Shown here piece by piece: positions 14,639 through 23,300 of a stretch of DNA of 64,000 bases. Where the stretch lies: positions 124,001-188,000 of the forward strand of contig JAHBWI010000004.1 in the NCBI GenBank assembly GCA_019637075.1, given 5' to 3'. Below the pieces are notes generated by a model. It was not told the origin of the DNA, searched no databases, and saw nothing but the letters and a program-made list of their open reading frames with translations. The DNA is from Nitrospiraceae bacterium (lineage in GTDB: Bacteria > Nitrospirota > Nitrospiria > Nitrospirales > Nitrospiraceae). Both the position numbers and the translations under genes were made by a program. The stretch's first letter is position 1, and each line of letters begins with the position of its first letter.

Positions 14639-15191
14639 AAGGGGGCGGCCGGGACCGAACGGGGGGGCTCGGCCAGCCATCATGCGAGGTTCGGCAACGA
14701 CCGTTTGAAGCATTGTGCCGATTGAGCGCAGGCTCCTCTGGGGCTGCGACTCCGTCGCAAGGCCGTTGCCTGCTCGATGGTCCATCCACCGATACCAGCT
14801 GCCCGCGATGGCTGGCCGAGCCCCCCGTTGGGTCCCGGCCGCTACAAGGAGCTTCCGGAGCTGCGTGAGAGACGAGAAAGAGGGATGGCTGGACGCGGAT
14901 GCCGGGCGCGAGGACGCCGCAACGCGTTCGGCTCAGGCTGGCCGCCCAGGCGCTGGAGGCCATCGACGCAGGCGCCTCTGAGACCGTGACGATGTCACGA
15001 TGCCGGCACCTGCTTCAGTGATCAGCTATCCCTACGGCAGTTGCCGCTGCGGCGATCCCCCGCCCGCCACCCGCATCCAGCCTGTATGGTGATGCCGGGA
15101 GAGGACAAGGGCTAAGCCCGAGGTAGTACGTGCGTCACCACCATGTGGTGCTCCCTTCCTTTTCTATAAAGGTGAAGTTGCCGGTATCAGC
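14639..15191. other. 553-base intergenic region with long inverted repeat
   Basis: I find no open frame here with a plausible start and protein-like composition. The left part carries an inverted repeat of about 36 bp (separate entry). The right part, just before the macro-domain gene, contains CACCACCATGTGGTG (about 15136-15150), a small palindrome. The region separates the pyk-M16 run from the next genes. Confidence 0.6.
14645..14843. repeat. long inverted repeat (~36-bp arms, ~127-base interior)
   Basis: The left arm 14645-14680 (beginning GCGGCCGGGACC, ending CTCGGCCAGCCAT) pairs with 14808-14843 (beginning ATGGCTGGCCGAG). There is one base substitution and a one-base G-run difference. 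It begins 6 bases after the M16 stop codon. The interior has a smaller hairpin (CTGCGACTCCGTCGCAAG near 14743-14760). No ORF. It could be a mobile palindromic element, a structured RNA or a 3'-end stabiliser; the sequence alone does not decide. Confidence 0.7.
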
Positions 15192-15698
15192 ATGATGAAT
15201 TTTGATGTCATTCACGGCAGCATTTTGGATGTCGACGCCGAAGTCATCGTGAATGCCGCCAACAGTTATGGCATGATGGGCGGAGGCGTGGCCGGCGTCA
15301 TCAAGCGCGCGGCGGGGTCTGTCGTCGAGGATGAGGCTCGTAAGCAGGCGCCTATTCCTGTCGGACAGGCGGTGCTGACGTCCGGTGGGAACACCAAGTT
15401 CAAGGGCATCATCCACGCGCCGACGATGACGGAGCCGAGCATGCTGATTCCGGCTCACCATGCATCCTTGGCCACATCGGCGGCCTTGCGAATGGCCGAC
15501 GTCCGGGGATTTGCTTCGGTCGCCATTCCCGGCATGGGCACCGGTGTCGGCGGCGTCTCGGCCGAGGAGGCGGCCCGTCACATGATCGATGCGATCAAGC
15601 AGTTTGCGCCCAGGTCCTTGCGGGTGGTGTTGCTGGTCGATGTCGACCCGAACATGGTACAAGCCTGGAGGAAGCAGCTTATCGCGTATGGCTTGTAG
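15192..15698 (+). CDS. macro-domain protein (ADP-ribose-metabolite binding)
   Basis: 168 residues forming a single macro domain: VIHGSILDVDAEVIVNAANS, then YGMMGGGVAGVIKRAAG (the ADP-ribose loop) and VAIPGMGTGVGGVSAEEAA (the phosphate loop). Macro domains bind ADP-ribose and related molecules and often remove ADP-ribose or deacetylate O-acetyl-ADP-ribose; the Asn of VNAAN is the usual catalytic-site residue. No ADP-ribosyltransferase gene is seen nearby, so the physiological target is unknown. Two adjacent Met codons (15192 and 15195) are possible starts. Confidence 0.9.
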   Translation: MMNFDVIHGSILDVDAEVIVNAANSYGMMGGGVAGVIKRAAGSVVEDEARKQAPIPVGQAVLTSGGNTKFKGIIHAPTMTEPSMLIPAHHASLATSAALRMADVRGFASVAIPGMGTGVGGVSAEEAARHMIDAIKQFAPRSLRVVLLVDVDPNMVQAWRKQLIAYGL

Positions 15699-15805
15699 CG
15701 AATGGCACGCACAAGAGCAGATCGCTAATGGCCGGTCGCACGTGACCTAAGTGTGATTAGTCCGGACCATACGCCACATGCTATGAGCCTTTTGCTTAAA
15801 CTCTC

Positions 15806-16639
15806 ATGTTAGAAGACGAACTTAGCGACATCATCAAGAAGGCGAGGACGGGCCAGCAGCGGACGGTGGCCGAGGTCGCGCGCGCGAGCGGCTTGACCGA
15901 ATCGGACCTGGGAGACCTGGAGCGGGGCCATGCGCCTCGCCGGAAGGAACAGGTTCGTGCCGTGGCCCATGCGTTGGGTCTGCGTCCCGAACCGTTGGAG
16001 CAGGTTGTCGAGGGTTGGACGCCGAGCGGCGTTCCTGCCGCCGTGCCCCATGTGGAAACGGTGTTGGGATCGATCGGCGGCTATGAGGTGAAGGGCTATA
16101 TTGTGCACGACCGGGGTGAGGCCGTGATGATCGATACGGCCTACGATCCAAAAGGCATGATGCGGGTGTTGGCGGAGAAGGGGCTTCGCCTGCGGGCGAT
16201 CTGTCTGACGCACGGCCACTCCGACCATGCCGAAGGTATCGAGGATCTCCTGCACAGCACGCGGGTGCCGGTCTATCTTGGCCCTGGCGACCTCGATCTG
16301 CTCGGCTGGCGCCCTCCGGCGGAGCTGCTTTCTACTCCTCAGGATGGTGGGACGGTCACCGTCGGCGGGCTGACCATCACGTTCCTGACCACGCCGGGCC
16401 ATACGCCGGGGGGCATTTGCTATCGAGTCGATCAGGCCGACCGTCCGCTCTGCTTCGTGGGGGATACGCTCTTTGCTGGGTCCATCGGCCGTTCCAACCC
16501 GGCCGGCCTGTATGCGACCCATCTGGAATCCGTGCGGCGACGTGTGTTGAAATTATCCCATGAGACCTGCCTCTTTCCCGGTCACGGCCCCGCCACCACC
16601 GTTCGCGAAGAACTGGTCCACAATCCCTTCTTTCAGTAA
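15806..16639 (+). CDS. HTH (XRE-like) - metallo-beta-lactamase fold fusion
   Basis: 277 residues. Residues ~5-70 look like an XRE/Cro helix-turn-helix (RTVAEVARASGLTESDLGDLERG, VRAVAHALGLRP). From ~85 the protein is a metallo-beta-lactamase-fold hydrolase: LTHGHSDHAEG carries the HxHxDH zinc ligands (about 136-141), with TTPGHTPGGICY, FVGDTLFAGSIGRSN and LFPGHGPATT supplying the remaining ligands. The hydrolase part resembles glyoxalase II-type thioesterases. The fusion suggests either a DNA-associated enzyme or a regulator sensing a thioester-like metabolite. There is no convincing ribosome site; the start at 15806 is the first ATG and the HTH begins immediately. Confidence 0.8.
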   Translation: MLEDELSDIIKKARTGQQRTVAEVARASGLTESDLGDLERGHAPRRKEQVRAVAHALGLRPEPLEQVVEGWTPSGVPAAVPHVETVLGSIGGYEVKGYIVHDRGEAVMIDTAYDPKGMMRVLAEKGLRLRAICLTHGHSDHAEGIEDLLHSTRVPVYLGPGDLDLLGWRPPAELLSTPQDGGTVTVGGLTITFLTTPGHTPGGICYRVDQADRPLCFVGDTLFAGSIGRSNPAGLYATHLESVRRRVLKLSHETCLFPGHGPATTVREELVHNPFFQ

Positions 16640-16657
16640 CGCGACGGAGGCCGATCG

Positions 16658-17656
16658 GTGAATCGGGACGAGACGGATCTTCCTCCTTCCGGTTCCCTGC
16701 ATGCGCCTCACGGTGATCCACGCCCGGTCCCGGTCCTCCAACCGGCCGTGCTCGACAAGGCGCCGGATGACGATGAGGAGGAGGACGACCCGCCCTCGTT
16801 CTTCTCGTCCGTGCTGCTTCCCTTGGGTCTGTTGCTCCTCACGATTTTCACCACGCTCTGGGCCGGTGCCTATCAAACGAATACCAATCCCCTCGTGGGG
16901 GCCTGGGCCTTTTTAAGCAACGATCCCACGGTGCTGTTGAGCGGAATTCCCTTCGCCGCCACGCTGTTGGGAATTCTGATCACGCATGAGCTGGGACACT
17001 ATGTCCTGTCCCGCATCCATCGCGTCCCGACTTCGTTGCCTCTGTTCATCCCGGGGCCGCCCCATTTTGTCGGGACCTTCGGGGCCATCATCCGCATGCG
17101 CGGGCCTGTCACCGATCGGCGAGCCTTGTTCGATATCGGCGTAGCCGGGCCGATTGCCGGATTCGTGGTAGCGGTCCTCGCGTTGGTCGTCGGGCTTCGG
17201 CTGTCCACCGTCGTGCCGTTACAGCCGGGCTACGGCCTCCATTTGGGTGAACCGCTGTTGTTGCAATTCATTTCCTGGTTGGTGATCGGTCCCTTGCCTC
17301 CGACCGCAGATGTGATCCTCCATCCCATCGGGTTTGCCGCTTGGTTCGGTCTGTTCATTACGTCGTTGAATCTCCTCCCGATCGGCCAATTGGACGGCGG
17401 CCACGTCGCCTATGCGCTGTGGGGAGAGCGGCAGCGCAGCTTGGCCGTGGCGATCGTACCGATTCTCTTACTCTTTGGCTGGCTGGGGTGGAAGGGGTGG
17501 TTTCTCTGGGTGGGGCTCGCCGGCATGATGGGGCTGGCCCATCCTCCGGTCTTGAACCCTCAGCGGAGCTTGGGGCGCGGCCGGCGGATCGTGGGCTGGC
17601 TCGCGCTTGGCATCTTTCTCGTGACCTTCTCGTGGGAACCCTTTATCCTGCGCTGA
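16658..17656 (+). CDS. M50 (site-2 protease family) membrane metalloprotease
   Basis: 332 residues from GTG 16658 with ACGGAGG 7 nt upstream. After an acidic cytosolic N-terminus (PDDDEEEDDP), several membrane helices follow. HELGH at about 110-114 lies in a helix (GILITHELGHYVLSRIH), and NLLPIGQLDGGH supplies the NxxPxxxLDG second motif. These are the zinc site and catalytic Asp of intramembrane S2P proteases. FGAIIRMRGPVTDRRALFDIGVAGP is also a family pattern. It has no PDZ domain, unlike RseP. Substrates are unknown; such proteases often release membrane-bound regulators. The next gene starts directly after its stop. Confidence 0.9.
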   Translation: MNRDETDLPPSGSLHAPHGDPRPVPVLQPAVLDKAPDDDEEEDDPPSFFSSVLLPLGLLLLTIFTTLWAGAYQTNTNPLVGAWAFLSNDPTVLLSGIPFAATLLGILITHELGHYVLSRIHRVPTSLPLFIPGPPHFVGTFGAIIRMRGPVTDRRALFDIGVAGPIAGFVVAVLALVVGLRLSTVVPLQPGYGLHLGEPLLLQFISWLVIGPLPPTADVILHPIGFAAWFGLFITSLNLLPIGQLDGGHVAYALWGERQRSLAVAIVPILLLFGWLGWKGWFLWVGLAGMMGLAHPPVLNPQRSLGRGRRIVGWLALGIFLVTFSWEPFILR

Positions 17657-18241
17657 ATGGCGCAGTTGAAGGAACTCCTCTCCACCGTCGAAGAATCCGT
17701 CAATCCTTTCTATTTTGCGGGCCGCGTGCTGGTCTTCCTGCTGTTGGCCGCTTGGGGCTGGCGCTTCATCACGACCCCGCTCGAAACCAACTACACCGGC
17801 GAGTCGTTCTTGCATTTGATCAACCTGCCGTTCCATGAAGCGGGCCATCTGCTCTTCATGCCGTTCGGAGAGTTCATGACGATCCTGGGCGGAAGTCTCG
17901 GTCAAATCCTCATGCCGGTCGTGTGCCTCGTGACCTTTCTCGTCAAGACGCGCGATCCGTTCGGCGCTTCGGTCGCGCTCTGGTGGACGGCGGAAAATTT
18001 CATGGACCTCGCGCCCTATATCAACGATGCCAGGGCGTTGGACCTCTTGCTGCTGGGTGGATTCACCGGCAAGGAAGTCGATGCGCACGATTGGAACAAC
18101 CTCCTCACGCTGTTGGGCTGGCTCGAGTACGACCATCGATTGGCCCATCTCTCGTACGGCTTCGGTACCTTGTTGATGATGATTGCGCTGATGTGGGGCG
18201 CCTGGCTCCTGGGTCGGCAGTACCAGCGGCTCGATTGGTAA
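17657..18241 (+). CDS. membrane protein with HEAGH motif (putative M50-like)
   Basis: 194 residues; the ATG immediately follows the TGA of the M50 gene, so translation is coupled. It has about four hydrophobic helices (about 22-38, 66-95, 128-136 and 165-185). FHEAGHLLFMPFGEF at 59-73 is a HExxH zinc motif at a membrane edge, as in peptidase families. I see no clear second motif (no NxxPxxxLDG), so enzyme activity is uncertain. The tight pairing with a real S2P-like protease suggests an accessory or a divergent protease of the same pathway. Confidence 0.75.
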   Translation: MAQLKELLSTVEESVNPFYFAGRVLVFLLLAAWGWRFITTPLETNYTGESFLHLINLPFHEAGHLLFMPFGEFMTILGGSLGQILMPVVCLVTFLVKTRDPFGASVALWWTAENFMDLAPYINDARALDLLLLGGFTGKEVDAHDWNNLLTLLGWLEYDHRLAHLSYGFGTLLMMIALMWGAWLLGRQYQRLDW

Positions 18242-18318
18242 GGCAGCACCTGCTTCACCCCTTGTCGGGTGTCACCGCCGTTGCAAAGGCTGCGTGCATC
18301 GTGCACACTGGGGCCGCC

Positions 18319-18792
18319 ATGCGATCCTGGCGCGACACACTCCTGGCATCGATTCTGCTGCCGGCCCTGTGCTGGACCGGTTCCGCATTCGCCGACGAAG
18401 CCACCTCGCGGTTCGTCCTGCAATTCGACGGCGAAGCGGTGAAGGACCAGAAAACCGGTTTGATCTGGGAGCGGGAACCGGATTACGTTTTCGACGTGTG
18501 GGACAAGTCGGTCGCGCGCTGCGCCACCAAGACCGTGGGCGGCCAGAAGGGGTGGCGAGCCCCAAGCATTGAGGAGATCAAGACGCTGGTCGATTCCGAG
18601 CAGCAGGATCCGTCGCTCCCACAGGGACATCCCTTCCGCAATATCCGGTCCGGCATCTACTGGACTGCGACGCCGCATCCCACCGACGATATCGTGGCTT
18701 GGCAACAGAGCTTCTTCTCCGGTCAGGCCGTGACCGATCAGAAGTCGGGTACGCGCCGTCTCTGGTGCGTGCTCGGGCAGGTCAACCGGTAA
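18319..18792 (+). CDS. exported DUF1566-type protein
   Basis: 157 residues from ATG 18319 (an in-frame GTG at 18301 is possible). The signal peptide ends after SAFA (about residue 25). The mature part has the DUF1566 (Lcl C-terminal-like) pattern: FVLQFDGEAVKDQKTGLIWE, GWRAPSIEEIKTLVD, GIYWTATPH and a final RRLWCVLG. This domain occurs in secreted or lipobox proteins of many bacteria and has no firm function. Two cysteines remain (ARCATK and LWCVL), so a disulfide is possible. It sits between the M50 pair and kdpD. Confidence 0.75.
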   Translation: MRSWRDTLLASILLPALCWTGSAFADEATSRFVLQFDGEAVKDQKTGLIWEREPDYVFDVWDKSVARCATKTVGGQKGWRAPSIEEIKTLVDSEQQDPSLPQGHPFRNIRSGIYWTATPHPTDDIVAWQQSFFSGQAVTDQKSGTRRLWCVLGQVNR

Positions 18793-18949
18793 GCTTTCCC
18801 AAACCCCGTTCACCTTTTCATCGGATTGTTGCTCCGTTCTTACATCCAGGTCGATAACCTCAGACCGCGTTTCGCGGGTACCCCGCATTGACGTCGTATC
18901 CACCCCTTCATAGAATGAAGCCGACCAGACACCGGATGCGGGGATTTGT

Positions 18950-21652
18950 ATGGATGTCACAGGCCCTGAACCCGATAGGCTGTTCAAGCGGGTGCAAGCC
19001 GAAAAGGCCGAGCGCATCCGCGGAAAGCTGAAGATTTTTTTCGGCGCGACGGCCGGCGTCGGTAAGACCTACGCGATGCTTCAGGCCGCGCATGAGCAGC
19101 AGGCCGACGGCGCCGACGTGCTCATCGGCGTGGTCGACACGCACGGGCGCGCCGACACCGCGGCCCTGGTGAGCGGGCTCGAACTCTTGCCGCTTCGCTC
19201 CGTCGAGGGCCGGGGAAAGACGCTCGCCGAGTTCGACTTGGACGCGGCCCTCGCCCGTCGCCCCACGATCATCCTGGTCGACGAACTGGCGCATACGAAC
19301 GCGCCGGGCCTACGGCATGCCAAGCGCTGGCAGGACGTGCAGGAACTGTTGAGCGCCGGCATCACCGTCTACACCACCGTCAACGTGCAGCATCTGGAGA
19401 GCTTGAACGACGTGATCACACAGATCACGGGCGTTCGTGTACGCGACACCGTCCCCGATTCCGTGCTCGAACGGGCGGATGACGTGGAATTGATCGATCT
19501 CCCGCCCGACGATCTGCTTCAGCGCTTGAAAGACGGCAAGGTCTATGTGCCGGAACAGGTGCAACACACCCTCCAGAAATTCTTCGCCAAGGGCAATTTG
19601 CTCGCATTGCGCGAGCTCGCGCTGCGCCGGACGGCGGAACGGGTCGACCAGCAAATAGAAGTGTACCGCCGTGACCACTCGGTGGTGCAGACGTGGCCGG
19701 CCACCGAGACGATCATGGTCTGTGTGAATCTCAAACCGCGGGGGCCGAGGTTGGTCAGGGCCGCGTGCCAAATGGCGGCCGGATTGCACGCCAAGTGGAT
19801 CGCCGTCTACGTTCAAACGCCTCGTCACCTGACGTTGTCCGACGAGGAACGAAGCCGCGTGGTGGAGACGCTGCGGTTGGCCGAAAAGCTCGGGGCCGAG
19901 ACGGTAACCTTGACCGGTGACCAAGTCGCGCAGGAACTGCTCACTTTCGCCCGCAGCCGGAACGTCACCAAAATCATCGTTGGAAAACCCGTGCGTCCCT
20001 GGTGGAAAGAATGGATCTACGGCTCCGTCGTCTCCGAGCTCGTACATTGCAGCGGCGACACCGACATCTATGTCATCACGGGAGAGGCGGGGGAAGGCCG
20101 TTCCCTCGTCAGGCGGACTTTTCAGCGGACCAGCAATTGGTCCACCTACGGAGCGGCCGGCCTCGGGGTGGCGCTGTCCACGACCGTGGCTTGGGTGATG
20201 TTTCCCTCTTTCGGGTCGGCCAATCTCATCATGGTGTATCTGCTGGGTGTGGTATTGGTGGCGGTTCGGTGCGGGCGTGGGCCTTCGGTGCTGGCGTCGT
20301 TGTTGAGCGTCGCAACCTTCGATTTCTTTTTCGTGCCGCCCTACTTCTCGTTCGCGGTGACGGACATTCAATACCTGCTCACCTTCGCCGTCATGCTCAG
20401 CGTGGCCTTGGTGATCAGCAATCTCGCGGTACGGATCGGACGGCAGGTGGAAACGGCGCGATACCGCGAACGGCGCACCGGCGTGCTCTATGCCATGAGC
20501 CGTGATCTCGCCACCCATCGCGGAGCCTCGACGCTTGCCAACGTGGCGGCCAAGCATCTGCGTGACGTCTTCGATAGCCAGGTCGCGATGTTCCTGGCCG
20601 ACCGGGAGCGGCGGTTGCAGTTGCAGCGAGGGGAACAGTTGTTCTTCGAGTTCGATCCGACGGAAATGGGTGTCGCGCAGTGGGTCTACGACCACGGCGA
20701 GCGGGCGGGGCTGGGGACGGATACGTTACCGGAATCCAATGCCCTGTATCTTCCGCTGGTCGGCTCGACCGGCGCCATCGGAGTGGTGGCTGTCCGTCCC
20801 GAACAGCCTCAGCTGTTGTTGGATCCGGAGCAATTGCATCTGCTCGAGTCCTTGGTCAACCAAACCGCGCTGGCGATCGAACGTACGAATTTATCGGAAG
20901 AAGCGCAGCGCGCCCATGTCCAAGCGGAAACGGAGCGCATGCGGAACGTCCTTCTCAGCTCGGTGTCTCATGACTTACGCACGCCGCTGGCCACAATTAC
21001 CGGCGCGGCCAGCGACCTGTTGGACGACTCGGGACGTGTCGATGCCGCCTCGAAGCATGAACTGGCGCGGTCCATCTACGAGGAAGGGGACCGGTTGGAT
21101 CGGTTGTTGCGAAATTTGCTGGAGATGATGCGGCTCGAGACGGGAGCGGTGCAGTTGAAGCGGGAGTGGATTCCGTTGGACGAAGTCGTCGGCGCGGCTG
21201 TCGGGCGGTTGAGAAGCCGATTGCGGGACCATGCCCTCGACACCAAGATCCCACCGGACCTTCCGCTGGTCAATGTGGATACGGGGTTGATGGAACAGGT
21301 GGTGATCAACCTAATGGAGAACGCAATCAAGTATGGGCCGCCGGGGACACCGATCGAACTCTCCGCATCCGCCGGGGATCGTGAAGTTGTGGTTGAGGTG
21401 GCGGATCGGGGGCCTGGCTTGCCGCCTGGTGAAGAGGAGCGTATCTTCGAAAAATTCTACCGGCTCCAGCGGAGTCGCGAGGGCGGGGTGGGGCTGGGAT
21501 TGACGATTTGCCGGGGCATCGTCGAGGCACACGGCGGACGTATTTGGGCTGAGAACCGGGTAGGCCGGGGCACGATGTTCCGATTCACGATTCCACTGAC
21601 CGAGCGACAGCCGGCTGCCGCTTCCGAGTCGATGGAGGTTCGTTCTCTGTAG
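18950..21652 (+). CDS. kdpD: sensor histidine kinase KdpD
   Basis: 900 residues with the full KdpD layout. The N-terminal sensor has Walker [10 protein letters not shown] (about 32-40) and [16 protein letters not shown] Usp-like domain follows (about 250-375), then four membrane helices of DUF4118 (about 400-500), a GAF-like segment, the phospho-accepting [16 protein letters not shown], and HATPase boxes [30 protein letters not shown] and [19 protein letters not shown]. KdpD senses potassium limitation or osmotic stress and phosphorylates KdpE to induce the KdpFABC pump. No kdpFABC lies in this window, and the expected kdpE directly downstream is only a fragment. KdpD here must act on another regulator, or is itself becoming obsolete. 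Confidence 0.95.
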   Translation: MDVTGPEPDRLFKRVQAEKAERIRGKLKIFFGATAGVGKTYAMLQAAHEQQADGADVLIGVVDTHGRADTAALVSGLELLPLRSVEGRGKTLAEFDLDAALARRPTIILVDELAHTNAPGLRHAKRWQDVQELLSAGITVYTTVNVQHLESLNDVITQITGVRVRDTVPDSVLERADDVELIDLPPDDLLQRLKDGKVYVPEQVQHTLQKFFAKGNLLALRELALRRTAERVDQQIEVYRRDHSVVQTWPATETIMVCVNLKPRGPRLVRAACQMAAGLHAKWIAVYVQTPRHLTLSDEERSRVVETLRLAEKLGAETVTLTGDQVAQELLTFARSRNVTKIIVGKPVRPWWKEWIYGSVVSELVHCSGDTDIYVITGEAGEGRSLVRRTFQRTSNWSTYGAAGLGVALSTTVAWVMFPSFGSANLIMVYLLGVVLVAVRCGRGPSVLASLLSVATFDFFFVPPYFSFAVTDIQYLLTFAVMLSVALVISNLAVRIGRQVETARYRERRTGVLYAMSRDLATHRGASTLANVAAKHLRDVFDSQVAMFLADRERRLQLQRGEQLFFEFDPTEMGVAQWVYDHGERAGLGTDTLPESNALYLPLVGSTGAIGVVAVRPEQPQLLLDPEQLHLLESLVNQTALAIERTNLSEEAQRAHVQAETERMRNVLLSSVSHDLRTPLATITGAASDLLDDSGRVDAASKHELARSIYEEGDRLDRLLRNLLEMMRLETGAVQLKREWIPLDEVVGAAVGRLRSRLRDHALDTKIPPDLPLVNVDTGLMEQVVINLMENAIKYGPPGTPIELSASAGDREVVVEVADRGPGLPPGEEERIFEKFYRLQRSREGGVGLGLTICRGIVEAHGGRIWAENRVGRGTMFRFTIPLTERQPAAASESMEVRSL

Positions 21653-21694
21653 GTCCGTCAGGTCGGCAGCATCCGGCCGTTCCGATTCGATTCA

Positions 21695-21898
21695 ATGGCC
21701 CAAGCTGCCTCGGTATTACTAGAGAACGATGAGCCGGACCTGAGACGATTTGTTCGTCCGTCATTCCCGGCGAACGGTTTCCGGCTCATCGAATTGTCCG
21801 TGGGCAAGGAGGGGTTTCGGCGGATTGCGGCCCTGTTCTGGAATATGTATCCCGTCTTGATACAGCTCGGTGTACAGTCAGTCTCGTGGGGAGCGTGA
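21695..21898 (+). pseudogene. kdpE: kdpE remnant (truncated response-regulator receiver)
   Basis: A 67-codon frame just after kdpD starts MAQAASVLLENDEPDLRRFV and continues with SFPANGFRLIELSVGKEGFR. This aligns by eye with the first ~40 residues of KdpE/OmpR-type receivers (VLxVEDEPxxRRFLR, ANGYRV). The following stretch, YPVLIQLGVQ, sits where receivers have PDLVLLDLGLP, and the phospho-accepting Asp has become Gln. The rest of the receiver and the DNA-binding domain are absent; the frame ends in the start of the porin gene. Position and resemblance together make a decayed kdpE the best reading. Confidence 0.7.
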
Positions 21899-23112
21899 GG
21901 GCGTCAGGCTGGAAAAAGAAGGGGCGGTGTCTTCTCTGGGCCGCGGCGGTTGCCTCGCTGATGGCGGGCACGGCCGTCGCTGTCGAAGTGCCGTCCCCGG
22001 CGGAAGGCCAAGGCACACCGACGTCCAGTGTCGCGGGAACAACAGAGCCGGCGAGCCTCTGGCATTACGGCGCCTATGCCGATGTCTCCTATGTCCTGAA
22101 TTTCAATTTTCCCGAAAACCATCTATGGCGGAGCCGTTCGACCGCCGTGCGGCACAATGAGCTGGCCCCCAACATGGGGCTGGTCTATGTTCGGAAGGAC
22201 ACAACCACCGACTCACGTTGGGGCATGGAGTTCGGCCTCCAGGGTGGGTACGACTCCAAGAACTTTGCATTTCTGCAAGGTGAGGGCAAGGTCGACGGCG
22301 CGGATACCTGGCGCCATCTCCATCGGGCGAACGTGTCGTATCTGGTCCCGGTGGGCAACGGCCTGACGATGACGGCTGGTCTCTTCAACAGTTTGATCGG
22401 CTACGAATCGCTCTACGCCAAAGACAATGCCAACTACACCCGTTCCTGGTTGGCGGACAATACGCCCTATATGATGTTCGGCGTCAGCGCCAAGTATCCG
22501 GTCAACGAACAGCTCACGGTCACGACCTTCGTCATTAATCGATACTCCCACCTGGCCTATACCAACGATCAGCCGTCCTATGGGGGACAATGGGCGTACA
22601 AGGTGACGCCGAGGTTGACCCTGACGCAGACGGTCTATGCCGGGCCTGATCAAACCAATACGTCACTCGAATTTTGGCGCCTGTACGGCAACCACATCGT
22701 GGAGTGGAAGGGCGAAGACCTGACGGTGGCGTTTTCCTACGATATCGGGACGGAAAAAGTGGCGAACAGACCGGGTCAGCCGCGAGCCTTTGTGACCGGT
22801 GCCAATGTGGTGGCCCGTTGGCACATCAGTGGACCCTGGGCGGTCGCATTCCGGCCAGAAGTCTACTGGGACCGGAACGGCCGCTGGACCGGCAACGAGC
22901 AGTTCGTGAAGGCGATGACGTCGACTGTGGAATACAGGATTCCATACGGCTGGACGAACACGATGCTCCGGCTCGAACATCGGTGGGATGAATCGACGGG
23001 GGCGGGAGGGGGATTCTTTAGCCGCGGAGAGATTCAACCGGGCGTGATCGGCCTGACGCCGAACCAGCATTTGGTGTTGCTGGGAATCCTCTGGACGTTC
23101 GACAGCCCCTAG
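21886..23112 (+). CDS. outer-membrane beta-barrel porin (OmpL-like, bbp2 type)
   Basis: 408 residues. The signal peptide is about 15-33 (CLLWAAAVASLMAGTAVAVE). The mature part has alternating aromatic/polar strands (YGAYADVSYVLNFNFPEN, WGMEFGLQGGYDS, TLRLEHRW-like near the end) and ends in a Phe-containing strand (LLGILWTFDSP), as in barrels. The N-terminal DVSYVLNFNFPE pattern resembles the putative porin-2 (OmpL-like) family. Its place beside kdpD suggests a potassium-uptake role. The start is the GTG at 21886, overlapping the kdpE remnant; no good ribosome site is seen, so the exact start is uncertain. Confidence 0.8.
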   Translation: MGSVRASGWKKKGRCLLWAAAVASLMAGTAVAVEVPSPAEGQGTPTSSVAGTTEPASLWHYGAYADVSYVLNFNFPENHLWRSRSTAVRHNELAPNMGLVYVRKDTTTDSRWGMEFGLQGGYDSKNFAFLQGEGKVDGADTWRHLHRANVSYLVPVGNGLTMTAGLFNSLIGYESLYAKDNANYTRSWLADNTPYMMFGVSAKYPVNEQLTVTTFVINRYSHLAYTNDQPSYGGQWAYKVTPRLTLTQTVYAGPDQTNTSLEFWRLYGNHIVEWKGEDLTVAFSYDIGTEKVANRPGQPRAFVTGANVVARWHISGPWAVAFRPEVYWDRNGRWTGNEQFVKAMTSTVEYRIPYGWTNTMLRLEHRWDESTGAGGGFFSRGEIQPGVIGLTPNQHLVLLGILWTFDSP

Positions 23113-23237
23113 GCGGATGCTGAAAACGACCTCGAAGCTTCGTTCTCGGGTCGCGCGCCCCCTCAACGTACGAGAAACAGTATGCCTCGGGTTCCCGCTC
23201 CCTGCGGCCTTGCCCGACGGTCGTTTTGAACATCCGC
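23113..23237. repeat. ~125-bp palindromic dispersed element, copy A
   Basis: The terminal arms GCGGATGCTGAAAACGACC (23113-23131) and GGTCGTTTTGAACATCCGC (23219-23237) are inverted repeats with 17 of 19 matches. The interior shares blocks with the element at 60338: CGTTCTCGG, CCTCAA(C/T)GT, AGTA, GGTT and GGCCTTG in the same order and spacing. It begins directly after the porin stop codon. No coding content. This is a non-autonomous repeat family of the genome. Confidence 0.8.
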
Positions 23238-23300
23238 TAGAACGATTGCCGCATAGGGTAGCGTCCTCACATCGGGCCGAGATACGAGATACTTCAGTTA

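Noticed and set aside
19310-20695. A 461-codon minus-strand frame inside kdpD.
   Set aside because: It is antisense to conserved KdpD sequence, has no recognisable motif, and reflects high-GC codon bias.
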